The notes: generated by a model from the sequence alone, not told the origin. A stretch of DNA of 64,000 nt from Tretioscincus oriximinensis (GCA_022410635.1 JAJVDF010000002.1:6947883-7011882); one strand, 5' to 3'; shown: positions 11,967-23,814, counted from the first letter of the stretch. Program-made: numbers and translations.

Positions 11967-12045
11967 AGACACTAACAAGGAAAAGGTAGGCCGCATGAGC
12001 TTTTGTAGACAAGTCTGTCTCTTCAGATGCAATCAGACACAATAG
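11967..12045 (-). mobile_element. Penelope-like element 3' end, monomer
   Basis: Complement contains GCATCTGAAGAGACAGACTT and CTACAAAAGCTCATGCGGCC, a diverged single copy of the arm seen in the dimers. Confidence 0.65.
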
Positions 12046-12324
12046 TTTATCTCACCTGATCTGTATTAATTTTTATTGCAAACGCAGAAGTCTGTATTTT
12101 GAATGTTTATTGCCCATCCCAGCCTCCTGAGACAGGATGGCCTAGAAAAATTAATCCATCAACTCTGTTAATTTGCCAGTGTGACCCTCAAACACAAGGA
12201 GCTGCCAACTACAGAGAAGCCACAGCGAGCTGCTCCACTGAGTTGTGACGGTCTAAGTAGGAAGTTCAATTCCACAACTGCTCTTTTTTCCTCTTTCAAG
12301 ACTCTAATCCACCTTGCATCTTAT

Positions 12325-12795
12325 ATTAGAACATAAGAACCTAAGAAGAGCCATACTGGATCAGGCCACAGCCCATCAAGTCCAGCATTCTGTCTCACAC
12401 AGAGGCCCACCAGATGCACCTGGGCAGTCCAAACAGAGGAAAGCAAAATATGTACCTGTTCATGACTCCCTGCAAATGGTATTTCAGGAGTCCTGCCTGT
12501 TGCTCCATCCGGGAGGCAACATCCAGACATCCATCCTANTATCCATTTATACCTTTGGTGTCCATAAACCTGTCTAGTCCTGTCTTGAAACTATCCAAGC
12601 TGTTAGCTACCACTACCTCTTCAGGAAGTAAATTCCACAGGCCGATGACCCTCTGGGTGAAAAAATACTTCCCTTTGTCTGTTCTCACTTTTCTACCCAA
12701 CAGTTTTAAGGAGTGCCCTCTGGTCCTTGTGTTGTGTGATAGAGAAAACATTTTGTCTCTATTCATTTTTTCTATATTCATGCGCATCTTTGCAA
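12325..12795 (-). mobile_element. CR1-clade LINE, 5'-truncated 3' end
   Basis: On the - strand the frame ends with NREKMFSLSHNTRTRGHSLK and the ORF2 C-terminus FMDTKGING, then the 3' UTR and terminal TTCTTAxG repeats. It is the end of a reverse-transcriptase ORF, not a host gene. It just precedes a MITE relic and the CpG island. Confidence 0.85.
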
Positions 12796-13357
12796 TCAGG
12801 ACCTGCCATCGCCTGCACTAGCATGTAGATGGTTCCCACTCTGAGATATAACCCGGAATAAGGCACCGCGGGGGCACAGGGCCAGTGACCAGAGTTGCAT
12901 CTCAGAATCTAGGCTCAGAGGCGCCCCCTCCACAGCTGCCTTGGCCGTCGCTGTCCCACCCTCACTTTGGACCTGCCGATCTCGTAACCTTGGAAATCTG
13001 CAGTTACGAAACCTCCCGTGGTGATCAGAGAAGGGGAAGGAGGATCCCCCTGGAAGGCAGCTCACTGCCCAGTGCAGCCACACGCAGATCGCGCATTTTC
13101 CTAAGCTTCCGCAACATACATTTTCCACCCTCCTCCCGAAGCCTTCAGCCTAAGGCTGCGTCCACACATCACGGATTTATTCCACTATAGTTGGATATTT
13201 CACAATATTTCCAGAATGCCCCTGCGCTATGGTGGAACATCCAAGCAAGGGGGGGACAAAAGTGTGGGGATGAGGACGTGGACGTCGGCGGTTACATAAC
13301 TCGCGGCTGGGGAACGATGCCTCTCGCCCCCCCCCCCCCCGGCCCTTGCCCACCTCC

Positions 13358-13501
13358 NNNNNNNNNNNNNNNNNNNNNNNNNNNNNNNNNNNNNNNNNNN
13401 NNNNNNNNNNNNNNNNNNNNNNNNNNNNNNNNNNNNNNNNNNNNNNNNNNNNNNNNNNNNNNNNNNNNNNNNNNNNNNNNNNNNNNNNNNNNNNNNNNNN
13501 N
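13358..13501. other. Assembly gap (144 N)
   Basis: An uninterrupted run of N inside the CpG island. True length and content are unknown. Reading frames that cross it are not meaningful. Confidence 0.99.
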
Positions 13502-13774
13502 GCCTTCCTCCTGCCGCGCCGTGCAGGGAGGGCGGGGGCGGGGGCGGGGAGGGCGGCCGCCTCGACCGGGCACAGGCCTGAAGGAGCGAGGGGGGGGAGG
13601 GAGGGGGAAGCCCGGGGAAGGCGGAGCCACGGACGCAACATGCAGCCAACGCCATTGAGAGCAACTGGGCGTCCCCGCCAGCGGCGTCCCCGGGTCCTTC
13701 AGCTAGTCGCTCGGCGGACGGCGGCCTCCCGCTCCTCGCCCTCGCGCCCCCTGCCTCGCCAGGCCTCCCCCCGG
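13502..13774 (+). other. SYNE3: Candidate SYNE3 5' exon ending in a strong donor
   Basis: Within the CpG island a consensus donor GGGTGAGT has its GT at 13775. If this is spliced to the acceptor at 43326, the join is a 5' UTR exon and a 29.5-kb first intron. The 5' limit is unknown because of the N gap, so 13502 is only the first sequenced base. An ATG at 13640 (A at -3) opens a frame that runs through the donor and, after splicing, ends at a TGA overlapping the SYNE3 start codon. No transcript evidence is available. Confidence 0.5.
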
Positions 13775-14191
13775 GTGAGTAGCGGCAACCTCTGCGTGCA
13801 AGCGGGCGGGCAGCCCCGGGGCCCCTCTTGGGTGCCCTCCCGGGACCCCTCCTGCCCTCCTTCCCTTCCCCAGAGGGCGCCTCGTCCTGCCGCTTCCTTG
13901 CGCGCCTGCCGACGGGATGCCCTTTGGCTTCTCCTGCCGTGGGCAGCCCTTCCCTCGCGCAGGACTTCTCCGCGTGGGCCCCCGGGGTCCCTTTGCCTTC
14001 TGCGGCGGAACTGTGCAGCGCATCAGGCGCCCTCCGCCTGTGCCTGTGGCGCGCCTGCCTGCCTGCCTGTCTTTCTGCCCTGGGGCTAAAGCCTGGGGCC
14101 AGGCCAGCCGCCCACGCCTGCGCGCCATCCTGTTCCTTCGAACCCGGAGCGCCGGAGTTCAATTCCGATTGGAACGTCAGTTGCTCCCCCG

Positions 14192-14233
14192 CACACACAC
14201 AGACACAGACACACACACACAGACACACACACA

Positions 14234-14266
<33 letters not shown>
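14192..14266. repeat. (CA)n microsatellite
   Basis: About 75 bp of CA with a few AGACAC interruptions at the downstream edge of the CpG island. Confidence 0.97.
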
Positions 14267-14269
<3 letters not shown>

Positions 14270-14426
14270 TGGGATAGCATTGTGTGGGCAGGGGTGTTCC
14301 CATCTCGGCGCTAAACTTATCCACATTAAGAAAACTTTTTTGCAAAAAAGCTTTTGAGGGCCTTTAAGGCGGATTGGGGACTGCCTTGTGTGGATGCTGC
14401 TATTTCGCTTCATTGAACAGCGCTTT

Positions 14427-14570
14427 TAATGCAGGCTCAAGCGTATTCTGGGATCTGTCTGTGGAGGGCAGAGCTCGGTCCCCCACATGCCAGCAGAGGG
14501 GCTTCACCAGCCTCAGTCCACACCAGCATGTGGGTGCAGGCGCCTACTGAGGCCGGAATAAGGCTGGCCT
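14427..14570. mobile_element. Foldback MITE, family A
   Basis: The CAAGCGTATTCTGGGATCTG end is mirrored by GGCCGGAATAAGGC. Centre CCCCCACATGCCAGCA is mirrored by CACCAGCATGTGGG. Confidence 0.6.
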
Positions 14571-14796
14571 GGCCGCGGGTGGGTGGGTTGGGGACACACT
14601 TTATATTTGGAGGCGAGGGATTATTTATTTCAAACATCACGTGCTGTCCTGGGGACACAAATAACTCACCAGCCAANCAATGGATTTTTTTTAATAAATA
14701 AAACAAATATGTCTCGCATAGGGGTCGATTTGCTTAGCGGGTAGCCCCACAGTGTACACAGTGAGACGCATCATCCTAACCAGTGAGGATAATGAT

Positions 14797-14999
14797 GCTC
14801 CAGCGAAGGAGCTAGTAGCACTTTCAAGACTAACTAGAGAAGAGCGGGTGGCATAAGCTTTCGTAGACAAATCTACTTCTTCAGATGCNTCTTCAGACTT
14901 ATCTACGAAAGCTTCTGCCACCCACTCTTCTCTAGTTAGTCTTAAAAGTGCTACTANCTCCTTCGCTGGACTTTCTACTAGACTAACACGGCTTTTTCT
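14797..14999. mobile_element. Head-to-head Penelope-tail dimer
   Basis: The left arm 14799-14888 (- strand) and right arm 14889-14999 (+ strand) are near-perfect complements. They share GAGCTAGTAGCACTTTCAAG, GCTTTCGTAGACAAATC and a CTTCAGATGC centre. Only the right arm reaches the PLE end AGACTAACACGGC. One N in each half. A GAT microsatellite starts immediately at the right end. Confidence 0.85.
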
Positions 15000-15000
15000 C

Positions 15001-15064
<64 letters not shown>

Positions 15065-15189
15065 AATGATGGTGATGATGATGATGATGATGATGGTGAT
15101 GGTGATGGTGATGGTGATGGTGATGGTGATGGCGATGGTGATGGTGATGGTGATGGTGATGGTGATGGTGATGGTGATGATGATGATGT
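15000..15189. repeat. (GAT)n/(GGT)n microsatellite at a PLE end
   Basis: About 190 bp of TGA/TGG triplets directly joined to the PLE terminal TTCTCTGA, which probably seeded the array. Poly-His and poly-Met frames are artefacts. Confidence 0.95.
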
Positions 15190-15467
15190 AAGCTAGGCTG
15201 CATCCCCCCATCACTTCTTTATTCCTCTATAGCTGTCTATTCTTGCAAAAAAACCAAAACCACCCAGAACCTGGGCAAGAAAGAGTCAAGGAAAGGAGAC
15301 TATGAGCGCGTTGCATAATGTAGCGGTTTATTTATAGTTCATGCGAGGACGCATTTCTCTCGTAGGCTTCTCCGTTTCGGACTGGCTGCATTTTTGAAAA
15401 CTAAGGGGCGGGTTTTGTCAGCGATCAGTTTTTAAAGGAGTTTCTATAAGAGATTCTATGGCTGCAT

Positions 15468-15622
15468 CTACACGGAGCCTTATCTTGGCCTGTCCCTCGG
15501 AATAGAAGCCTGCCAACCACATGCTAGTGTAGACTATGGCAGGCCCCGAATGGGGCCTGCCATAGTCTACACTGGCATGTGGCTGGCCAAGCTCTGTCCC
15601 AAGATGTGACCCAGAATAAGGC
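15468..15622. mobile_element. Foldback MITE, family A, with 64-bp near-perfect palindrome
   Basis: The centre 15518-15581 is a hairpin with ~30-bp arms and a GAAT loop. Outer ends GCCTTATCTTGGCC and CCAGAATAAGGCC mirror each other. Confidence 0.75.
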
Positions 15623-16099
15623 CTTTGCTGCTTGCATCCCCANGATCCTGCCCTTGGAGTTAGGACAGAGAATTTTCCGTGGATTTTCAGATACACTATT
15701 GTGTTGCTCAATAATGTTTCTTTGAGGCTTGTTGCGGTTTCTGTTCCTTTGCCTGCTCCTTGGAGAAGAAGAGCATTTTCTCCAGCCCGCTGCCATCCGC
15801 TCGGGCCATCCAAAGTCAGGGTGAGGCATTTCGAAAGTTTCCCCAAAACAAATTTGACGTGAAACTGTATGCTGATGCTCTGGCCTGAACTTTTGTTTGA
15901 TTTAGGAATTTATATCCTGCCTACACCACAGGTTCCCGGGCAGGTAGCAATAAAATATAAAAAGTACAAATTATTAAAACACATTTTAAAATAGAACTCT
16001 CTGTCCCCTCCTTTGATCCGGCCANCCTTCCTGATAGAACAGAACAGCAGAAAATCAAATTATCAAGTGTATAATGTAACCAGGCAGTGAAAACTACCT

Positions 16100-16345
16100 C
16101 TTATACTTTTATTATGGACAAATTCATGGAAACCAAATGTATCAATAACTACTAGAATGGACACAANCTTTGGAGCAACGGACAGGAAGTATTATTGAAA
16201 TGCCATTTGCAAAACTGGAGAAAAGGTTTTGCCTTCTTCTGTTGAGACCCAGATGCAAATTAGTGGGCCACTGTAGGGAGTCTGAATATTGGACAATGTG
16301 GGCTGTGGCCAGATTCAGCAGGGCTCCTCATGTTCCTATGTTCTC
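16100..16345 (+). mobile_element. CR1-clade LINE 3' end fragment
   Basis: Has TTCATGGAAACCAAATGTAT, GAAATGCCATTTGCA, a GTGGGCCACTG block and GGGCTCCTCATGTTCC, matching the 3' part of the CR1-like family. Confidence 0.75.
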
Positions 16346-16640
16346 TTGTAAGACANGAATGGCTTAGAAGTTANGAGATGGTCTTTCAAGCGGGTGATCT
16401 GTTCCCGAAGCCTTGGCTTGGCCATGGAGAAGGGCGAGCGCCCTCTACTGGCCTCAACTTCAGCCAACTCAGCTGTTCAAAAGAAAGTAGATTTGCAATC
16501 TACATTTCAAGTAGCTTAATGAGTACCACTAATCTGGTGGGGAAGATAGAATAGATGTAAGCCTTCGGGCGAAAATCCTGAGTCCTTTTGGGTGAGAATG
16601 GTTGAGTATAAAAAACCAGATTCTTCTTCTATTACTACTA
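16345..16640 (+). mobile_element. tRNA-headed SINE, + orientation
   Basis: A degraded head, then GCGCCCTCTACTGGCC, CAGCTGTTCAAAAGAAAGTA, GGGGAAGATAGAAT, CCTTTTGGGTGAGAA and TATAAAAAACCAGATTCTTC. The tail passes into the compound microsatellite at 16620. Confidence 0.75.
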
Positions 16641-16691
16641 CTATTACTACTATTTATTTATTTATTTATTTACATTTGTACTACCACCACC

Positions 16692-16725
<34 letters not shown>

Positions 16726-16775
16726 TCACTACCACCACTATTACCACTACTACAACTACCACTACTACTACTCTG
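16620..16775. repeat. Compound microsatellite, same order as at 1.3-1.5 kb
   Basis: TTC then TAC/TAT triplets, (TTTA)n, ACATTTGTACTAC, then ACC/TAC triplets. Confidence 0.95.
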
Positions 16776-17419
16776 TAGGCATCTGCTGAACCTCCTGAGT
16801 GATAAAAAAAGAAAATAAAACTGCACTAATAAAGGCTTCTCTGGAGTAAAAATCTAGACACTCAAAATAACAAACGTGTTCGAAAGTACGGTTTGTTAAA
16901 TCATGTAACAATCATATAAAGTGTGCAAGATTCAAGCAATCAAATCGGGCTCAAAACAAAAACCATGCCTTAGCTGAAGCTTCGGAATTTTATCCAGCCT
17001 CAATGTACACAATCCTCTTAGAAGCCTTGCAACAAGGCAAGGTAAAGAAGTTACATAGAAGCCCTTCATGGCAGAAATACAAATTTACATTTCAAACTGG
17101 ATCTTGACACTATCCCCCTTTTTGCTCATATGATGGAACCTTCAAAGTGAGGCAGCTCCATCATATGGTGAGGCTGCTACAGAAAAGTCCCTCCTGAGTG
17201 TGCCTGGGGACACCTAAATTTTAATCCTATTTTGGCAACTACTCGACCATCAGAAAGGAAAAGTTCAGCAAAAAGACTACTAATTTTATTTCTACATTAT
17301 CTAACTAGAAAGATAAGGTCCTAAGTTAGAATGCAAAAAAAAAAAAAAAGAAAATAGTTGCCACTTTAGTTTTCTTACATAGAACATGGCCTGAAGCTGG
17401 AATGGGTCCTATAATTCAT

Positions 17420-17510
17420 TATTTTAGATAAATCTGTCTTATATGTTTTATAGAAATTATGTTGTGATTTGCCCTGAGATCTTTGTGGTATATAAACAAA
17501 CAAATCTAGT
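17420..17510 (+). mobile_element. Short L2-type 3' end relic
   Basis: GTGATTTGCCCTGAGATCTT followed by TATATAAACAAACAAA; short and old. Confidence 0.45.
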
Positions 17511-18424
17511 TTGTTCCCGTGCCTTAGAAAGAGAGGCTACTTCTATTGCTTTGGTATGCAGTTGTAAGTAAGGGTAGTAATAGGCCCAATAGGGGCCTGC
17601 CATAGACTACACTGGTAAAGGTATATTCCAAAATAAAACCTAGTGCAGAAAGAGCCTCATTCTAATTAAGCTAGAAAATATGGAATCAATTCCATCTTCA
17701 GTAACTCGGGAAAAAAAGCTGGAATGAAAGTATAAGAAGTCGTTAAATTTGTATTCCTGAATATATAGGGTAAAAATTAACACTGGGTGAGTGTCAGGCC
17801 CGAGTCATACATTTACTTTTAAACATTTTTCATTTCTAAACAATGAGCTATTTATCTCTCCCCCGCTCAGTAATTTAATGCAGAAAAAACAATTACGATC
17901 ATTCTTCAGAAATGAAGAAAGTTTAAAGGTAGATGTGTGACCAAGACCTCAGAAGTACATTTCATCTTAAGTGTTTTGAGCATCTAGACAAATTAAAAGG
18001 AAAAAAAATGTTCAAAAGCAGCTAAACGATTAGCAACATGCAGTTGATGTGTTTTCAGTCCACGGCTAATTCACATGGAAGGATAGAAGCTGCATCTTCA
18101 GTGTGGAGTGGAGTTCACATAGCTGACAGCGAAGGATCATAAATGTTAAGTATTTTTAAAAGCATGAACATAGGTCTTAGGCTGGGTGTGACAGCAGTGA
18201 TGTAATAAATCCTTATTTGTTTGTAGCCTTTCCATGCAGAAACAAATGTCATCTAGAACTGTAAGATACATTGCAAGTGACCTTCAGCTGAATTCCATAC
18301 AACTTGCAAGGATCAGGTGGCCTAGGTGGAAGGGGTGGGGGGTGAGTGGGGTAACAGTAATGGTGAAAGAGGGATCTCATTATGAGAATTATTTGGCAAT
18401 CATTAACCAGTACCATTAACAAGC

Positions 18425-18725
18425 ATAGAAAAAGAAGCAGAAGAAGCAGAAGAACTGAGTTCTTATACCCTGCATATCTCACCTTTCAAAGGGACTCAAA
18501 GCAGCTTACAAGGGTATTTTTGCCCAAAGGCTGACATTCTATCTTCCCCACCAGTTGTGATGGTTCCCATGTATCTACTTGCAGTCAGCTGCAATTTCTT
18601 GCAATTCTTGCTTTCGAATAGCTGTGTTGGCTGGAGCTACAGGCTAGTGGAAGGTGCTCACCCCTTCCCCACGTCCCACACAGGGCTTCGAAATCCGAGG
18701 AAGTGGTGCAGCTCCTCACCCTTTC
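18425..18725 (-). mobile_element. tRNA-headed SINE, - orientation
   Basis: Starts with GAAGCAGAAG repeats, then GAGTTCTTATACCCTGC, GGACTCAAAGCAGCTTACAA and a pyrimidine-rich body; the head end is near GAAGTGGTGCAG. Confidence 0.7.
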
Positions 18726-19530
18726 TGCACTGGGCCTTTTTCCAGATGTTATGACTTTCCATCTGCATGCTAGAAAAACCCATAGAAAGTACCTAAGTCT
18801 GCATCCACATGGCACTTGTTTAGTCTGCAGTCTCCTGATAATCCAGTTTAGCGGTTTGACAGTTTTATTGCACCTCATTCATACCATTGCAGTATATTCA
18901 GAGTTCTCCTGTCAGCCATTTTGTTTGCAGGCTGTCAAGAGGAAGTATGATAGTCCCTTCTTTCAAATGCTATAGGATAGTTGGCTTTGACTCTCACCCT
19001 TGCCTTTTCTCCTTTACTCTATCTATCGGTTTGTCAGTTGGTTTTCCTGATAAACCAATAATCTGGATGGTCAGTTCTAAAATCTGAAATCTGTTGGTTT
19101 ATATAATAACCAGGTGAGGCAAATGCAACACAAATTCAACTTTCAAGTGGATTATTTTGACCCTGTCTGGATGCAGCCTAAGGCTCACTCCCTTTGCACT
19201 AAAGAAGTTACCTGGTTGGGAAGTTCTGAGAATTTCAAGAACAACACATCTTGTCAATTGTCACTACAGCAGGCTGAAGTATCTGCCATCCTCCTGCCCC
19301 CATCATTATTACAGTATATCCATGTATTATCAAGATCACTATCGCAGACTCCAGCTAAGGGCCACATTTAATACACAATCATACGGATATTATTAAACCC
19401 AATTTGTAAGGGGAGCCCGATGCTTTCTATCAGGCTGATTTTATTAAAATTAAATTGCATTTATTAAAGTTGTTTGAAGCTCAGCTTTAGGCCAGACCCT
19501 GTGACTGAAAATGCTGAATTAGAACAGAGC

Positions 19531-19682
19531 AACACTTTGTCCCCACTGAACCTTAGTCTAGATTATATCTTGGGACAGAGCTTGGCCATCTACATGCCAG
19601 TGTAGGCTATGGCATCCTGTATATAGATGGCAGGCTCCTTATGCAAGATATAGCCTAGAATAGCCTAGCCAGTGGGGAAAGG
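19531..19682. mobile_element. Foldback MITE, family A
   Basis: Ends CTTTGTCCCCACTG and CAGTGGGGAAAGG are complementary. The interior has GATTATATCTTGGGACAGAG and its mirrored half. Confidence 0.7.
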
Positions 19683-20744
19683 TCCTCAGATGTTATGAGA
19701 GAAAGCATTTCAGAAGCATCTCAGAGCTTACAGTTTGCAGGTTGGCCATTCATGTGTTAGCCCTTCTTCTCATGAACATTCTGGACCGAAGACGGATTTG
19801 ACATGGGATGAGAACCCAAGGGCCATACTTTGCTGTCTTTAAAACACTTTTGAGCTACTTTAAAGCTCCGCAGTAGCCATGTTCTGCTAAGGCCAAAACT
19901 GGAGCCTCCCCTTCCTTGCTCATGGCTTGCAGCTTCCAATAGTGGCATCATCCATGAATGGAAATACGCTCAATACTGATTAAAAAAAGTGATTTTCCCA
20001 GCTCTGGGTTTTGTTTTGTTTTTTAGCATTGTGAACAAGGCCTGGCTTGTGCCTTTGAAGAGTTAACATGCAACAAACATTCCCTTGGGTATAATTACAG
20101 CTCGGCACATGATGCCCCTTTTGCATAGTANAGATGTGCTTCTGGCTGGGATCCCTGCCCACATATTTTAGTGGGCTGTGCATGGGCCTGCCTCTGGGTA
20201 GGACAAATCGTCTTTCTCTTCTGTTCTCTTCTGAAAGGGAGGCATCTGATTGACAGGAGAAGCAAGTGACAAGGAAACTAACCAGCTTTGAAGGAATCAA
20301 ATACAATGTTTTTTTCTCCTTGAGTGAAAATGCACTGGTGTAATTAAGTAGCTTTTTATGTTGAGGAGATTGGAAAAGGGGTTTTCATATGTTTTGTTTA
20401 TTAATATCTGCAGGGATTGTTATAAATTGAGAGTTTGTTATGGGAGGGGGAAGTTTATAGCAAAAATAGTGATCAGGCCTCTGAAAGTAAATGTCTAACA
20501 ATCATCTAGTAAACAATCATCCAGTAGAGTCCTGTGGCTTCGTAGAGAACTGTCTGCTGTTCCTATTATAAAATGGTTTTATACAGCATAGTTCTGTTCG
20601 CATGCAGAGGATTATGTGAAACTACACTTGATTAAAAATTACTGCCTATAGTCTAAAACTGGCAACTGAGGAAAGTAGTGACCGTTTCCAATTTGCTTAC
20701 AATATTACACTATGGGATCTTAGGAATGGAGCTACCATACTATA

Positions 20745-20815
20745 CATGAAGAAGAAGAATTTGGTTTTTATACCCTGCCCTTCTCGCCTGTAGGGACTCA
20801 GAGAGAAATTTAAAG
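20745..20815 (-). mobile_element. SINE tail fragment
   Basis: GAAGAAGAAGAATTTGG, TTTTTATACCCTGCCCTTCT and GGGACTCAGAG, the 3' end of the tRNA-headed SINE family. Confidence 0.65.
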
Positions 20816-20884
20816 TCTCTATAGTAACATGTTTAGCCCAAAGAGCTGAAGAGGAAAGCTTTTAAGTGAGAATAGATGAAGATT

Positions 20885-20996
20885 TTGCTTACTTATGTTT
20901 CTGGCTGCCCAGGTGCAATTGGTGGGCTGCTGTGTGAGACAGAATGCTGTACTAGGTGACCTCTGGCCAAGTTCAGCAGGGTTCCTCTATGTTCAA
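20885..20996 (+). mobile_element. CR1-clade LINE 3' end fragment
   Basis: GCCCAGGTGCAATTGGTGGG, then a GTGTGAGACAGAATGCTG block and a CAGCAGGGTTCCTC block ending at TATGTTC. Confidence 0.75.
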
Positions 20997-21999
20997 ATAA
21001 GGTTAAATTATTCAGTATGCAATACGGACTGTTTTAACTGAGCAGCGAGAGCAGTAGACCAATTGACTTAGGATGTGGCACATGCCACATCCTGATCCTA
21101 CAAAAGGAAATGAAACTGAGGTCACTTCCTCTCGTTTTTGCATTCTTTGTCCAATGTGCAGGAGTTTGGAGGGAGCAGACCCTTTGGGGCCTTTATCAGC
21201 AGTAGCCACAAACTACTGAGACCATTTTGGTTTGCTGTTTCAGCTTCATCATGAAGTTACCGTACTTTTTCTGCAGTTTCACAAAGAGACATGGTCAACA
21301 TCTGTCTGGGCATATTTACCATATTTTTCCATATGCCCTTTTCCTATGATGATTGGGGCTGCTGGGAATTGCAGTTCATCAGTGCTTGAAAAGCTGCAAG
21401 TTTGTAGACAAGGAAAATGCTTCTAAACAAGGAAATGTCAAACAATTCCATATTCTAAGATACACCCAGTAAAAAAAAGGTCCAGATGCACTGGTAACTT
21501 TGGAAATGCCCTGCTCTATAAGCACTGTATATAACAAGCGATGGGGTATCCCTTATTCCACATGTGCAGAAAGGAGATGCCTGGAGCCCTTCTTAATGCT
21601 GAATTGAAATAACAGAGACAAAACCATCAGGTAATCAATAAACACTGGCTTTTGAGTTTAGAACTGGGGAAGAAAATAAGATGAGCGAGTCAAAGGATTA
21701 TGAGTGTCTGTAAGGGAGCCTGTTTTACTTGTGCTTCACCTTTTCATGCAGAACAAACATTAGAAAAATGTTTCAATGTCTTTTAAGTTCCTAGAAAAGC
21801 AAGATAAAACTAATTGCTGTAGGAGAAAGTAACAAGGCAAAGGCCTTAGTCACACATCTACTCTTAAACCTTGCTCAGTCATGAAATCCTCTTTTTTTCT
21901 GATTTAATCCAGAGAAAAAAAAGAAAAACAGATTGAAGTTATCCTTTATGGTGAGCTGAAGAAGATTTAAAAGTAGATTCTAGATATGTCAGGGATGCT

Positions 22000-23800
22000 A
22001 CCCCTGCCAGGAAATAGTTAAGTTTTCAATAGGTCCAGAAATGTCCATTTGTTGTTCATCTGTTTAAAAAATTCAAGGTTCAAACATTTAGAATGTTGGG
22101 AATTTGTTTGTTATTGGCCAGTTATTGGGGAACATTCTAGAAAGGATTATTTGCTGACTGATGACTGCTCAGATCCACCAAGGATGCACTATAAAATAAC
22201 CATGTGTTCTGATTAAGCTGCCTATTGTATAGCTGTTCGGTCATTGAAGGCATGATTCTTTGAAGGCATACGAGCACGTGATCTCTCTAAATATTCATTC
22301 AAAATAAATACTGCAAATGGTCAGCTGGGAATTTCAGGCCACTGTCACACCTGTACATTAATTTTTTTAAGTTCATATTCAGTTCTGAAGAATGGGTTTT
22401 AGTCCAGGAAAATGACCTCAGTCTCTATGATTAATTTTTCAAATAGGAAAATTTTCTCTTGGTCAAAATCTGATAATTGGAACAAGTGTAACACACTACT
22501 TCTGCTTCATTTTGGATCCATCTTGTTTATTCTGTATTAGCCAACCATGTCCTAATTACCCCCTAACATAGCTTGAGGATCTCGCTTGCATATTAATATT
22601 ATGTGCTCAAATCAGATATGTTTGAGCAACATGCTAAAAATCAATTAGGAAAAATCAGGCATTCATTTGTATAGCTGCCCCATGTGCTTCACCCCATGAT
22701 TTCCGTCCAAAAGTGTCAAATTGTTTTCAGAGGAGCAAATTCTGTTCTTAGAAGAGCCAAAGGACTTATCCCAGGTATATATTTATTTGTTTACATTTAT
22801 ATCTCACTTCGTATCTGAAGATCTCAAGGTGGTTACAGCTGCTGAAACATGCAGTGTTCTCTTTGCAGGTCCCTACACTTCCAGACTCAATACAGGCATC
22901 ATTAGGGAAAGACTTGGAAACCAGTAATTTCTGTGTGCTTGTCACATGAATATGAGTGATAAAGTTTGCATGGGACGTGACCTCAATGAATATGGGTTTT
23001 GGTAATTTCTCATGTCCCTCAATCTTTCATGATGCCAGTATGGTGATGGACAGATTCAGATGGACAGTCAAGGTGAAAAAGGAGTCCACCAGTTTTTAGT
23101 GATTAATTGTATGCTTAGGCTCTTAGATTTGGGGTATGTTCTGTTTCTTGGGGTTGGCTGAAAATGCCATTCCTTGATTTCATCATGGTAAACAGAAATT
23201 CCTGGAGAAGATTTATGCTAATGAATCATCCCATTTGAACACTATTATTATTTTCCTTATAAACTGGTGTGTGCTTGTTCCATTCGATTGCACAATCTAC
23301 TTTCAGATCACTGCTATATATGAACACAATGCTTCCAATCTGGAACAAATTAATGAAACTCTTTTCATATAGAGCTGAATAAAGCAGTAGAATTCTTTCT
23401 CAGCAGCATGGAAACGGGGGAAGTTTTGAACTTGAGTGGTTTGATTAAATTATTCCCTTCTCTAATCTTTCAGCTGATCTAAACATTCAGAAGGAATGCC
23501 AAGCTTCGCTGGGAGCTAATTAAGCTAAAGATAAGATAGCATCGACATTTATTTTTAATAGTTTTCAAAGGAGTCTTCAGGACATGTTAAGTTACAAGGC
23601 TCATTATGAGGGCAAAGCCACAGCTGAAGCAATGTACCAGTTGCTTCTCAGTACAAGAAAACCTACTTTCATTTCTTGTTGGCTTCATATAACCACAGAA
23701 ATTGGCAATAATACTAAAATGAGTTCCAAATCTAGGAACCTTCTTACTATCTGACTTTTGCTATTTATGCAAGATCTAGGTTTCTTTAGCTTTGAAAGAT
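22000..23800. other. Repeat-poor stretch of probable intron 1
   Basis: Apart from a short L2 relic at 22778-22850 I see no transposon in 1.8 kb, unlike the flanks. No exon is recognised. Such stretches in long first introns sometimes hold conserved regulatory sequence, but nothing here proves it. Confidence 0.35.
22778..22850 (-). mobile_element. Short L2-type 3' end relic
   Basis: TTATTTGTTTACATTTATAT followed by GAAGATCTCAAGGTGG, the complement of the L2 tail. Confidence 0.55.
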
Positions 23801-23814
23801 AATGTTTAAGAGGA

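Larger units (their letters stand above)
13240..14170. promoter_or_regulatory. CpG island with assembly gap, probable SYNE3 promoter
   Basis: A dense GC and CpG block in an otherwise AT-rich region, with many GGCGGG-type boxes and a C17-like homopolymer. It is interrupted by 144 Ns at 13358-13501, which probably stand for unsequenced GC-rich DNA. It is the only CpG island in the window and lies upstream of SYNE3 on the same side, so a promoter for that gene is the simplest reading. A bidirectional promoter, or one for an unseen neighbour on the - strand, cannot be excluded. Confidence 0.7.

Noticed and set aside
13227..14345. 372-codon frame across the CpG island
   Set aside because: It crosses 144 Ns and a CA microsatellite and reads GC-rich noncoding DNA; long frames without stops are expected there on both strands.
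14691..15214. Poly-His and poly-Met/Ile frames
   Set aside because: Produced by the GAT/GGT microsatellite and the PLE dimer next to it.
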